From: Pseudaquabacterium inlustre
GTDB lineage: Bacteria > Pseudomonadota > Gammaproteobacteria > Burkholderiales > Burkholderiaceae_C
Length of the DNA: 64,000 bases
NCBI RefSeq assembly: GCF_038066595.1
Contig: NZ_JBBUTH010000002.1
Location: forward strand, 1 to 64,000
Direction of reading: 5' to 3'
In this document: piece by piece, positions 33,478-42,299 of the stretch
Layout of the letters: every line of letters starts with the position of its first letter
Numbering within the stretch: the first letter of the stretch is position 1
Position numbers and translations under genes: made by a program
Notes under the pieces: model-generated
Seen by the model: only the letters and a program-made list of their open reading frames with translations
What the model was told of the DNA's origin: nothing
Databases searched by the model: none

Positions 33478-36321
33478 TCACACAGCGTCGGGTAGCAGCA
33501 CGTACACACCCACTACGTCCACGGGCAAGCAAGCCTGCACCCGGTGTTGACCGGCGCCAGCACCGATGCGGCGGCCAGCGGCCTGCCGCACTCGCTCATG
33601 GTCTTGGCGCAACGCGGTGGCGCGCTGATGGGCCAACGCTTCCAATCGTTGGTGTTCAGCCTGCAAAGCTTCCAAGGCCCTGGCCACTTCACGTTGCGCC
33701 GCCTCGCGCGGCAGATTGCCCGCGGGCGAACTTTCGAGCAGGCGAGCGGCGTCGGAACCGGTGAGCCACTCAGGCGACTGCCGACCACGTATTGCCAGAG
33801 CCAGGCATTCTTCGGCAAGCATCTGGAAACTCGCGTTCTGCTGCTCGTAGGACAGCTGGTGCCGCAGCCGCAGTAGCACGACTGTGGTAACGCGGTCCAC
33901 TTCAGCCGTAACGGTGGCAGCGCAGCGCGCGGCGATCGCGCTTTCGCCTTGCAGCGCGGTCTCGATCAGGTACTCGGCCAGCAGGCTCACCACTGGGTGG
34001 CTGCGGTGCACTTCTTCGAGATCAAGTGCGAGCGGTTTGGTGCTGCCCTCGGACACCACGCCTTCATCGGCCAGTCGCAGGCGCAGTGCCTCCGGGAGGT
34101 GCTGTGGGTGCAGGCGGTACTGGCCGCGTTGCTGCTCCAGCGGCGCGTTCAAGCGGGCACATGCACTGGTCAGAAAGCGCTGCACATCAGCCTGCGAACC
34201 GAGCGCCTCCTGCTGCTTGAGCCACTCAGGCAGCACTTCGGCCGGATGCACGCCGCGCTGGGCGAAAACGGTGCGGTTACTGCGAGCCTTGTCCAGTGCA
34301 TCCTCCCATTTGACCTGCAGTGGTGCCAGCAGTTGCTCGGGCTCGTCGAAGTCGAAGCCCAACTGCGAGCTGCTTCCAGTCGGGCGCTTCATCAGCGCCG
34401 CCTTCAACATGGCCTGGTTGATGCGCTGCCGATCTTCGGGCATGGGGACCAATACGCCCAGTTCCCTCTGGATGGCATCGCCCTTGCGCAAGATGACCTC
34501 CAGCACGAAGCCGTCGACCGGGTTGTCTTGGCCGTAAAGCATGGTGCAGCGCACCTCAGCGGCGCGCTGGCCATAGCGGTCAACCCGGCCTTCGCGCTGC
34601 TCGTGCCGGGTCGGGTTCCACGCCATGTCGTAGTGGACAACGGCGGTGAACAGGTGCTGCAGGTTGATACCTTCGGAGAGGCAATCGGTGGCGACCAGCA
34701 CACGACCGCTGGCCGTATCGGCTTTGCCCATATTTTCGACACGCTCACGGCGCTCTTCTGGCACGAGTTCGCCCGTTATCGCTTCGACCACGGCGCCGGG
34801 AAAGTGCTTCTTGAGTTCGCCGGCTACATAGTTGGCCGTGGCCACATAGCGGCAGAAGACAACCGGCGCGTAGCCTTCGCGCAGCAACTGACCGACGTGG
34901 GAAATCAGCACGGCCAATTTGGGATCACCCGTGGCGCCGCTGAGCCCCTCGGCCTTGGCAATCAGCGCTTGCAGGCGCTGGGTGCCGGACTGGCCTTGCA
35001 GCTGGGCTGCGGGTTCGAGGTCCAGGCTGGTCAGGTCTTCAGAGGTACCGTCGTGGAGGTCAATAAACCCTTCGTCGTTGGTGTCCTTTTCGCCGGCGGC
35101 GAGACGCCCTTCCAATCTCGTCGTCAGCGCCTTGACCGCTGCGGCCGGCGATGAAGCCACGCAGCGCAGCATAGCCAGAGTGGCATACCAGATCAGACGT
35201 GCCCCACCATTGCCGTTCGAGTACTCGGTCGCTTCCGCCAGTTCCCGGCAGTAGGTCTGCACATCGTCAAAGAAGCTGCCCCACGCACCGCTGAGCTGGT
35301 ATGTGAGCTCTGACTTCATTCGTCGAGGGAAGCCATGGCCATCTTGAGTGACCGCCTGCCATTCGACGATGTCTTTGCGGCGGCGCTGCACGAAGTGGTT
35401 GGCCAATTGCAGGCGCAATGGGTCGTCTTTCGACGTGCGGTGTTGCAGCTCGAGAAAGGCCGGATTCAGCAACGAGAGCAGGTTGAAGAACGCAACTTCA
35501 TCCCCGGAATGGGGCGAGGCTGTAAGCAGTAGCAGGTGTCGCGCCTCATCGGCAGCAAGGCGCTGGAGCAATTCAAAGCGCAACTGCTTACCGGCGCCGC
35601 TGGCCGAACAGGTGTGGGCTTCATCCACCACGATGCACTCGGGCGCGATGGAGAGAAAGTGCTCGCGGTGCTGTTCGCTCTTGATGTAGTCCAGGCTCAC
35701 CACCACCACGGGGTGGTGATCGAACAAGCGCACGCCATGGGGAAGTTGCCGCTCTAGGCGGCTGGCACTGGCTGCGGTGAGCGCCACAGCGGGCAAGTTG
35801 AATCGCTGTTGCAGCTCGCCCTGCCACTGCTCCACCAGGTGGGGTGGGCAGAGCACGGCCACGCGCTGAATCTCGCCACGATCCATCAGTTCTCGCACCA
35901 CCAGGGCGGCTTCGATGGTCTTGCCGATGCCGACGTCATCGCCAATCAGCAGGCGCACCGTGGGCAGCCGCAGCGCCATGAGGAGGGGGACGAGCTGATA
36001 GGCGCGTGGCTCGACAGCGATGTTGCCGAAGCTGCGGAACGGGCCGGCGCCGGCGCGAAGCTTCAAACGCAGGGCATCGCGCAGCAGTAGGGCGGCGGCG
36101 TGGTTGCCGGCCTGAGCGGGGTCGGGCGGTGCAAAGCTGGCGTGCTCAACGGGGTTGAACTCGAGCTCGGGCAGCAGGGTGATGACATCGGCATCGGCGC
36201 CGCCGAGCGGACGCAGACGTAACGCCCCATCCGTGGTTCGGCTGTCGGACTGCACCACCCATTCGCGGCCGCGGGCGCGGACCAGATTGCCAGGAAGGAA
36301 CTCAGCGGCAGTTGTCGTCAT
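33478..36321 (-). CDS. SNF2-family helicase (DrmD-like)
   Basis: A 947-aa SF2 ATPase of the Swi2/Snf2 class. Walker A is GDDVGIGKT with K134, Walker B is the DEAH box at residues 233-236 (VVDEAHTC), motif III is LTASPH, and motif VI is QREGRVDRYGQ. The C-terminal third is charged and helical. In DISARM class 1, the SNF2 protein DrmD is encoded next to the methylase, as here. It starts 19 bp after the DUF1998 helicase gene and ends 22 bp before the methyltransferase, so the three are co-translated in one operon. Confidence 0.9.
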   Translation of the reverse strand: MTTTAAEFLPGNLVRARGREWVVQSDSRTTDGALRLRPLGGADADVITLLPELEFNPVEHASFAPPDPAQAGNHAAALLLRDALRLKLRAGAGPFRSFGNIAVEPRAYQLVPLLMALRLPTVRLLIGDDVGIGKTIEAALVVRELMDRGEIQRVAVLCPPHLVEQWQGELQQRFNLPAVALTAASASRLERQLPHGVRLFDHHPVVVVSLDYIKSEQHREHFLSIAPECIVVDEAHTCSASGAGKQLRFELLQRLAADEARHLLLLTASPHSGDEVAFFNLLSLLNPAFLELQHRTSKDDPLRLQLANHFVQRRRKDIVEWQAVTQDGHGFPRRMKSELTYQLSGAWGSFFDDVQTYCRELAEATEYSNGNGGARLIWYATLAMLRCVASSPAAAVKALTTRLEGRLAAGEKDTNDEGFIDLHDGTSEDLTSLDLEPAAQLQGQSGTQRLQALIAKAEGLSGATGDPKLAVLISHVGQLLREGYAPVVFCRYVATANYVAGELKKHFPGAVVEAITGELVPEERRERVENMGKADTASGRVLVATDCLSEGINLQHLFTAVVHYDMAWNPTRHEQREGRVDRYGQRAAEVRCTMLYGQDNPVDGFVLEVILRKGDAIQRELGVLVPMPEDRQRINQAMLKAALMKRPTGSSSQLGFDFDEPEQLLAPLQVKWEDALDKARSNRTVFAQRGVHPAEVLPEWLKQQEALGSQADVQRFLTSACARLNAPLEQQRGQYRLHPQHLPEALRLRLADEGVVSEGSTKPLALDLEEVHRSHPVVSLLAEYLIETALQGESAIAARCAATVTAEVDRVTTVVLLRLRHQLSYEQQNASFQMLAEECLALAIRGRQSPEWLTGSDAARLLESSPAGNLPREAAQREVARALEALQAEHQRLEALAHQRATALRQDHERVRQAAGRRIGAGAGQHRVQACLPVDVVGVYVLLPDAV

Positions 36322-36340
36322 CAGGCGGGAAGAATGCGGT

Positions 36341-39300
36341 TCAGTTGAACAGTGCGGCGTGCGTGGCGAATTGTCCGGTCCATTGGACAGGATCAGACAT
36401 GTCGAGCACCGTCCACCCGAGGTCGGCCAGTTCCGCTTGCGCGTCAGCCGGCAAAGGCGACAGCGTCACCAAGGTGCGGCTCCCCTTGAACCGAGCCGCC
36501 ACCTGAGCCTTGCCGCCTAGAACAGGCAACGGCCCTTCGCCGGGCGGCTTGCAGCCGGCGGCGAGCAGCGCTGCGAGCCATTGGGCATGCAGATCACCTT
36601 GGGCCGCCAGATGGGGTGTCGCCGGGGCAGAGGCCGCGAGAGGCGCCTCGGGGGCTGGAACGACGCGGGCGTTGGCCAATGCCACCAGCAGGCCCAGCGC
36701 GCTGGGGTCACGGCGATTGATGTGCTCGTGGTCGGGCTGGTTGAAATACGACAGCAGGCATTGATAGCAGCCCGCTTCGCAGATGCTGCTGCCATCCTGG
36801 CGCTTGATCTCTAGGTCCGGTAGGCCCGCCAGCGTCCAGGCGCCGCCCGGCTGGCGATGGTGCATCAGTGCCAAGGCCTGGGCCGCCACTTGGGCCAGGG
36901 CGTCTGGCTCGGTAGCCAACCGCGTGAGGACACCTGCGCCACCCTCGGCGGCTTCATAGAACAACAAGGCCTTTCGGTCGTCCTGGGTGGGCAGGGGCTC
37001 GGCAACCAGCTCAGACTCTTCGATCTGGAACACCAACTCAATGCCGCGCTTGAGCGCGGCTTGCAACGTGGCCATGGCCTCCTTGGTCAGCGGCTTGACC
37101 GGTGCCAGGATGAGCACATTGCGGTGGTCTTCGACGAAGGGAACGATGGGCTGATTCGGAACCTTGTCCAGCAGCTCATCGGCTGCTTCGGGAGGCTCGT
37201 CCGCGGCGCCCGGCTCGTCCTTGCGGCTCCACTGCCCCGTGATGGGGTTGATGTAGAAGCCCAGCTGGTCCTTGTTCTTGCGCCGGCGCCAGCCGCGGTT
37301 GATGCGCCAGATCTGTGCCGCGGGTGCGTATTTGAGGCTTGCCAATGGTGCTTCATCGGCCGCCTGGGCGTCCATGACCAGCGAGGTCTGCGGTGCGCTG
37401 CGGCCTTCCGGGCCGGGCAGGAAGCGGTAGGTGGTCTGCAGTTCGAAGCCCTGGCGCTGGCGGTCTTCGTCATTGATGGAAATGCGCTCCACCGGCACGG
37501 TCTCCACCGTCTCGATCCGATAGAGGTTTCGCACCCAATCGTGGTCAGTGAGCAGGGCTCCGCAGTTCTCGCACAGGTTCTCGGTGGGCTCGGCGCCGTC
37601 TTCGCTGCCCATGTGGGCGTAGCCGCATTGGCTGCAGACGCGGCTGGCCACAGTGGCCAGGGTGGTGTTGCCCGACACATGATCGGCAGAGCCGACATTG
37701 AGCTTGGCCCTGACCACGCGGTACATGCGGCCTTGGTGATAGATCAGGCTGCGCGGGCCGAACTCGGACAAGGCCAGGAAGCGCGGACGGCTCACCATGC
37801 TGCCATCGTCGTCCTTGCCTTTGACGGGCGCGCCGCTGCGCGCCGGGATCCAGGCCATGAGTGGCAGACGAGGGAAGTTGTAGCCCGGCAGGAAGCCCTG
37901 GCTGGCCAGATAGCGGTAGGTGTAGAAGTCTGAGTTCTGGGTGTTACCCGTCTTCAGCAGCACGGCGTACTGGCGGGCGGCATCGCCGTAGCGGCGTTGC
38001 GCGTTCTGTTTTTCGATGTGGGAGGTGGTGTAGCTCTTGACCACCTGGTCGGCCATGTCCATCTGCTTGCGCGTGGCGTCCACCATCACACGCCAGCGGC
38101 CGAAGGCGGCGTTGAACGCGGCAGCTGCTTCCTGCATGGTAGTGGTGACATGGGTGTCGCTGAACCAACCGGCCGTGGCCAACAGCGGTCGCACCTGCTG
38201 CATGAGTCGCTCGCCGCTCTCGGTGGCGCGTGCCGTGACTTCTGATGCTTCCAAGGCGGCGCGCAGTGCTGGTACCAGCGGCTTCTCGGGCTTCTCGAGG
38301 TCGAGCAGTGGCGCGATGCTGGTGTCCAACTGAACGCGCGCAGCCGCCAACCAAACGGCGTGCAGATGGCTGTCGATCAGATCACGATTGGCGAGGTCGA
38401 GGGTCGGCGGGCGCACGATGCCATGCACCATCTCGGTCGCGTGATGGAAGAACCACTGGTCATGCGGGCTGAGGGCTGCGCAGTAGGTGATGACCAGCGC
38501 TTGCTGCCCTGAGCGGCCGGCACGGCCGCTGCGCTGGGCGTAGTTGGCCGGGGTGGGCGGCACGTTGCGCAAGTAGACGGTGTTGAGCGCAGAGATATCC
38601 ACGCCCAGCTCCATGGTGGGCGAACAGAACATGACCGGCAGCCGCTCAAGCGGAGCTTCATGGGCTGGGTTCTCAAGCCAATCTCGCCGGTCTTTCTCGG
38701 TGTAGCGGAAGCGCTGCTCCAGCAGTTGGCGTCGGCTTGCATCGACCTGGGCGGTGTGCTCTTGTGCTTCGAGTTCGAAGAGTGAATGGCTCTGCTGGTT
38801 TAGCGTGTCGGCAACCGCAAGGTAGAGCTGGCGGAAGAACCGGTTGTGCTTGCCTTCCTGCTCCGCTTCGGGCGTGTTGACCAGGAGCCAGTCCATGGCT
38901 GATGCGTTGAGTCGCCAGCCGATCAACTGTGCGTCGACTTCGTGGCGCTGCACATAGCCGTAGCGTGATGCGGCGACGAGCAGCACCTGCAGGAGCTCCA
39001 GCCACTGCGCGTCTTTCCAGCCCTTCGTCATGCCCGCCAGGTTGGGCGACTTCCAGAGGGACAGCGCCTTGATGCTCTTCAACAGTCGCGAGCGCGCACC
39101 GCCGGGCACAAGATCGGCCCGGGGCTTTCCGCGCTTGTCTTCCGGACGTTTGCTGAGGATCAACCACCGCGAGGTTTCGAGGTCTTCGTCACCAAACGTC
39201 CAACGTTCATTGAGGTACTGGAAGGCCGTGGTCTTGGCCCGCTCCTGCTCCACCGCGTTGAGGTAGCGGGTCTCCAGGCACAGCGATCTGCGCATGCCGT

Positions 39301-41638
39301 TGAAGACGGTCTCGGCCAAGACGGCCCGCTCAGCGGGAGACATGCCCGCCAGTGTCTGGTTTGGGGCGAACAGCTCTGGTTGCTCGCTGAACTCGTCAAG
39401 GCCGCGGTATGCGATGGTGAGGAGGTTCAGCTGATCCAGGTTGGGGTTGTTGAAGCGCCATCCGCGTCGGAGATCTCGCAGGAGCCGGTAGCCCAGGATG
39501 AAGCGAAGCGTGCGCTGTGCCTCTTGCCTAGCGAGCCCCATCAGCTTGGGCGTCTTCAGGTATTCGGCCAGCGTTCCGGCATCCGTGCGATCGAACCCGA
39601 GAGCCTTGAAAACCGCATCGGCCAGGTGCTCTTCGGTGAGGACGCCACCGGCACGCTGCAGCGCAGCCACCAGGGCTGACCGCAGGGTTAGCAGGAAAAT
39701 GAAGTCGTTGAAGTGGCCCGCCTGCAGGGCAGCGTCCTGCCGGTTGTCGGTGAAGCCGAGCAGCTTTCGGGGGTCCGGCTGATCCGGCTCCGGGTCTCCC
39801 AGCTCAAACAACTGGCGCACGGCGCTGAGCGTGAGCATGGTGGTCGCCGATGAGCGCCCCTCACCGGACAAACTGGCTAACCGGTTCTTGTCCTTGCCGT
39901 ACGCCTCGTGCGTAAGGCCGCAACTCAGGCAGAAGCGGAACTTTCCAGGAATGAACCAGTAGGTCACTCCAGAGCCGGTGTCGCCCTGCGGCGTGACGGT
40001 GACGGACTCAGGGACGGCGTTCTTGTAGGTACTTTTGAGCTTGGGCTCGCTCTTCGATAGATCCAGCCAGCTGTCGGGCACATCCTCCCAGCCGGTGTAG
40101 GCCATGCCCGCGCGAAGCGGGCAGAGGAAGCCGTAGCGAGCGGCATCGTCATCGTCGCTAGAGATGTCATCGATCTCCCGCGGATCAAACCGGGGCGCAC
40201 CTTTGCCGGATCGCCAGACGGGGTGATATTCCTGCCCGCAGTCGCGGCAGAAGTGAACGGGGTAGAGCTGTGTGCCCTCAGTCTGCCTGCCCGGTGCGAA
40301 ACGCTGTGCATCCAAGGTGATGTGGCGCTTGCCTGCTGGCTCCAGCGTGGCAAGCACCTTTCCTGGACCGCTGATGAACTGATGCAGCTTGAACGCGAAA
40401 GGGGCGCGCCCCTCTGGCGTGCGGACCTCGTGCGCCGCCACCAAGAAGCGCCGTAAGCCTTCGCTGGCGAGTTCGATGCCGCAGCCTGCGTCTGCAGCCA
40501 GGCGTTCGGCAGCCGACTCCACCGTGATCGGCTTGGCGCGACGTGGGGGTTGGTCGGAGGGAAGATCAATGCCGAGGTTGAGCTCGACCCATATGGCCAG
40601 TGGGTCGCCGCGAAACTCGTCGAAGCTTGACCAGGCATGGGTGGTCTTGGACAGCGCGGCGAGCAGCTGCGGCTTGACGGCGACCACGTCACGGGACTTG
40701 TCCGTGACGCGTTCGAGCGTCTCACCGATGACGTCCAGTGCCGTGATGGGCGTGCCGAAAAGCAGGCTGGCAACCTCAGCCACTGTCTGATTGCGATCGT
40801 CCTGCCGCTCGGAGGAGGACATGGTTGCCGAGGTACCGATGCAGACGAGCTGATCGGCTTGCATGCGCTCGCGGAGGCGACGCACGAGCATGGCGACGTC
40901 GGCCCCTTGGCGGCCGCGGTAGGTGTGCAGCTCGTCGAGGACCAGGAATTCAAGGCCTCGACAGTGGTCGACTACGCGACGATCGATGTCCTCATAACGT
41001 GTGAGGATCAGCTCCAACATCATGAAGTTGGTGAGCAGGATGTCTGGGGGCGTGTCGGCGATCGCCTTGCGCTCCTCGCTGCTCTCCTGACCGGTGTAGC
41101 GCTTGACCGTGAAAGGCTCTTGGCCCTGCGCGTAGCCGTGGAGGAACTTGTCCAGCTCCTCCAACTGGCTGTTGGCCAAAGCGTTCATCGGGTAGATGAC
41201 GATGGCGCGGGTGCGTGGCGTCGGATCTGCCTGCCTGGCCTTCAGGATGCGATCGATGATCGGGATGAAGAACGAGAGCGACTTGCCCGAGCCCGTTCCC
41301 GTCGTGACCACATAGCTTCGACGCTCCTGCGCCTTGGCGATGGCCTGCATCTGGTGCACGTAGAGATGCAGGTCAGCGGGCTTGCCCTCTACCTTGCCCG
41401 TCTGGAACAGGGCGGCGCATGCGGCGTGCAGGCTGCCTTCCTTCACCAACTTCTGGACCGAGCCGCTGCGCTTGTAGTTCGGGTTGATCTGGATGAGCGG
41501 CTCCGGCCAGTACCGGCCGCGGCTGTATTCGTCATCGACCTTGGCCGCCAGGTCAGGTGCGGCAATGGTCGAGAAGCTGCGTGAGAAGGCGCTGTACTCG
41601 TCAATCAGCCGATTGCGGAAATCGAAGACGTCTTGCAT
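36341..41638 (-). CDS. DEAD/DEAH helicase with C-terminal DUF1998 (DrmA/DrmB-like functions on one chain)
   Basis: The 1765-aa protein starts at ATG 41638, with GGGAG upstream; a longer frame to 41851 would run through the regulator gene. The ATPase domain has TTGTGSGKS (K119), then VIYPMNALANSQ, VLDELHTYRGRQGADV and GTSATM. Helicase motif VI QRSGRAGRSGQ lies near residue 1035. A zinc-ribbon-like pair CSQC...CENC lies near 1335-1360. The DUF1998 region near the end has the cysteine cluster CEAGCYQC (C1620, C1624, C1627). The layout is that of MrfA/YprA-like helicases; in DISARM the helicase (DrmA) and DUF1998 protein (DrmB) are separate. It is the first large gene after the XRE regulator. Confidence 0.9.
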   Translation of the reverse strand: MQDVFDFRNRLIDEYSAFSRSFSTIAAPDLAAKVDDEYSRGRYWPEPLIQINPNYKRSGSVQKLVKEGSLHAACAALFQTGKVEGKPADLHLYVHQMQAIAKAQERRSYVVTTGTGSGKSLSFFIPIIDRILKARQADPTPRTRAIVIYPMNALANSQLEELDKFLHGYAQGQEPFTVKRYTGQESSEERKAIADTPPDILLTNFMMLELILTRYEDIDRRVVDHCRGLEFLVLDELHTYRGRQGADVAMLVRRLRERMQADQLVCIGTSATMSSSERQDDRNQTVAEVASLLFGTPITALDVIGETLERVTDKSRDVVAVKPQLLAALSKTTHAWSSFDEFRGDPLAIWVELNLGIDLPSDQPPRRAKPITVESAAERLAADAGCGIELASEGLRRFLVAAHEVRTPEGRAPFAFKLHQFISGPGKVLATLEPAGKRHITLDAQRFAPGRQTEGTQLYPVHFCRDCGQEYHPVWRSGKGAPRFDPREIDDISSDDDDAARYGFLCPLRAGMAYTGWEDVPDSWLDLSKSEPKLKSTYKNAVPESVTVTPQGDTGSGVTYWFIPGKFRFCLSCGLTHEAYGKDKNRLASLSGEGRSSATTMLTLSAVRQLFELGDPEPDQPDPRKLLGFTDNRQDAALQAGHFNDFIFLLTLRSALVAALQRAGGVLTEEHLADAVFKALGFDRTDAGTLAEYLKTPKLMGLARQEAQRTLRFILGYRLLRDLRRGWRFNNPNLDQLNLLTIAYRGLDEFSEQPELFAPNQTLAGMSPAERAVLAETVFNGMRRSLCLETRYLNAVEQERAKTTAFQYLNERWTFGDEDLETSRWLILSKRPEDKRGKPRADLVPGGARSRLLKSIKALSLWKSPNLAGMTKGWKDAQWLELLQVLLVAASRYGYVQRHEVDAQLIGWRLNASAMDWLLVNTPEAEQEGKHNRFFRQLYLAVADTLNQQSHSLFELEAQEHTAQVDASRRQLLEQRFRYTEKDRRDWLENPAHEAPLERLPVMFCSPTMELGVDISALNTVYLRNVPPTPANYAQRSGRAGRSGQQALVITYCAALSPHDQWFFHHATEMVHGIVRPPTLDLANRDLIDSHLHAVWLAAARVQLDTSIAPLLDLEKPEKPLVPALRAALEASEVTARATESGERLMQQVRPLLATAGWFSDTHVTTTMQEAAAAFNAAFGRWRVMVDATRKQMDMADQVVKSYTTSHIEKQNAQRRYGDAARQYAVLLKTGNTQNSDFYTYRYLASQGFLPGYNFPRLPLMAWIPARSGAPVKGKDDDGSMVSRPRFLALSEFGPRSLIYHQGRMYRVVRAKLNVGSADHVSGNTTLATVASRVCSQCGYAHMGSEDGAEPTENLCENCGALLTDHDWVRNLYRIETVETVPVERISINDEDRQRQGFELQTTYRFLPGPEGRSAPQTSLVMDAQAADEAPLASLKYAPAAQIWRINRGWRRRKNKDQLGFYINPITGQWSRKDEPGAADEPPEAADELLDKVPNQPIVPFVEDHRNVLILAPVKPLTKEAMATLQAALKRGIELVFQIEESELVAEPLPTQDDRKALLFYEAAEGGAGVLTRLATEPDALAQVAAQALALMHHRQPGGAWTLAGLPDLEIKRQDGSSICEAGCYQCLLSYFNQPDHEHINRRDPSALGLLVALANARVVPAPEAPLAASAPATPHLAAQGDLHAQWLAALLAAGCKPPGEGPLPVLGGKAQVAARFKGSRTLVTLSPLPADAQAELADLGWTVLDMSDPVQWTGQFATHAALFN

Positions 41639-41681
41639 TCGTTGTTCTCCCTGATCTCTTGGCAGTGCCATGCGCCGATGC

Positions 41682-41909
41682 TCACGGCTTGCTGGCCTGC
41701 TCCTTATCGCTGGCCAGGTGCTCGAAGAGTTCCCCCACAGGGATGCCGAAGTAGCTGCACAAGCGATCGATGGCATCCAGGTCCACTCGCGCTGCTGTCT
41801 CGTCGTACAGCAGCGTGACCGTGTTGCGGTGCAAGCCCGTGTCGCGGGCAACGTCCGCGATCTTCAGCTTGCGCTCCCCCATCAGTCGGGACAGGTGGCA
41901 CTTGATCAT
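41682..41909 (-). CDS. XRE-family regulator, first gene of the defence operon
   Basis: The 75-aa product is one Cro/C1-type helix-turn-helix domain (LKIADVARDTGLHRNTVTLL), with an acidic second half (DLDAIDRLCSYFGIPVGELF). The ATG at 41909 faces a divergent 150-bp control region. It lies 43 bp before the DUF1998 helicase gene, in the same direction. It is a likely repressor or timer of the defence operon and perhaps of the integrase genes on the other side. Confidence 0.9.
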   Translation of the reverse strand: MIKCHLSRLMGERKLKIADVARDTGLHRNTVTLLYDETAARVDLDAIDRLCSYFGIPVGELFEHLASDKEQASKP

Positions 41910-41929
41910 GTCGTTCCCAACAAAGAAAA

Positions 41930-42005
41930 GTCATCCAGAACGACAAAAAGCCTTGACAAGCGACTTTCTGCGAGAAAGAATGCCATTCAGGATGACAAAA
42001 AAGCC
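41930..42005. promoter_or_regulatory. Divergent control region with repeated GACAAAAAGCC and GTCATCC/GGATGAC
   Basis: The direct repeat GACAAAAAGCC occurs at 41942-41952 and again, with one extra A, at 41994-42005. GTCATCC (41930-41936) has its inverse GGATGAC at 41990-41996. Between them lies a good rightward promoter: TTGACA (41953-41958), 17 bp, AAGAAT (41976-41981). The repeats flank it symmetrically and are natural operator candidates for the XRE protein or the integrase helper. Confidence 0.6.
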
Positions 42006-42059
42006 AGTTGCATGGAAATTTGTCAGCCTCATTGTCACAGGCTTAGCAAGGAGCGCAAA

Positions 42060-42299
42060 GTGTCTGGAGCGACCTACCTCACCACCGACGAGTTGTCGGC
42101 CCGCATCAAGTACGACGTACGAACCATCCGAGAGCGGCTGAAGGACAGCGTGCTGCTTGAAGGCACGCACTACGTGCGGCCGTTCGGCGGGCGAAAGATC
42201 CTGTTCGTCTGGGAGGCCATCGAGCGCGACATGGGTCAGGCGTCGGCCGCAGGCCGCAGCGCCATCCCGATGGCCAACGGCGGGGTGCTCCATGGCTAG
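42060..42299 (+). CDS. Small DNA-binding protein (AlpA/excisionase-like) upstream of the integrase
   Basis: The 79-aa product starts with GTG at 42060, six bases after a perfect AAGGAG (42048-42053). The sequence YLTTDELSARIKYDVRTIRE followed by VLLEGTHYVRPFGGRKILFVW is a MerR/AlpA-type winged helix, as in excisionases and integrase regulators. Its stop lies 8 bp inside the integrase gene. The promoter at 41953-41981 would transcribe it first. Confidence 0.8.
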   Translation: MSGATYLTTDELSARIKYDVRTIRERLKDSVLLEGTHYVRPFGGRKILFVWEAIERDMGQASAAGRSAIPMANGGVLHG

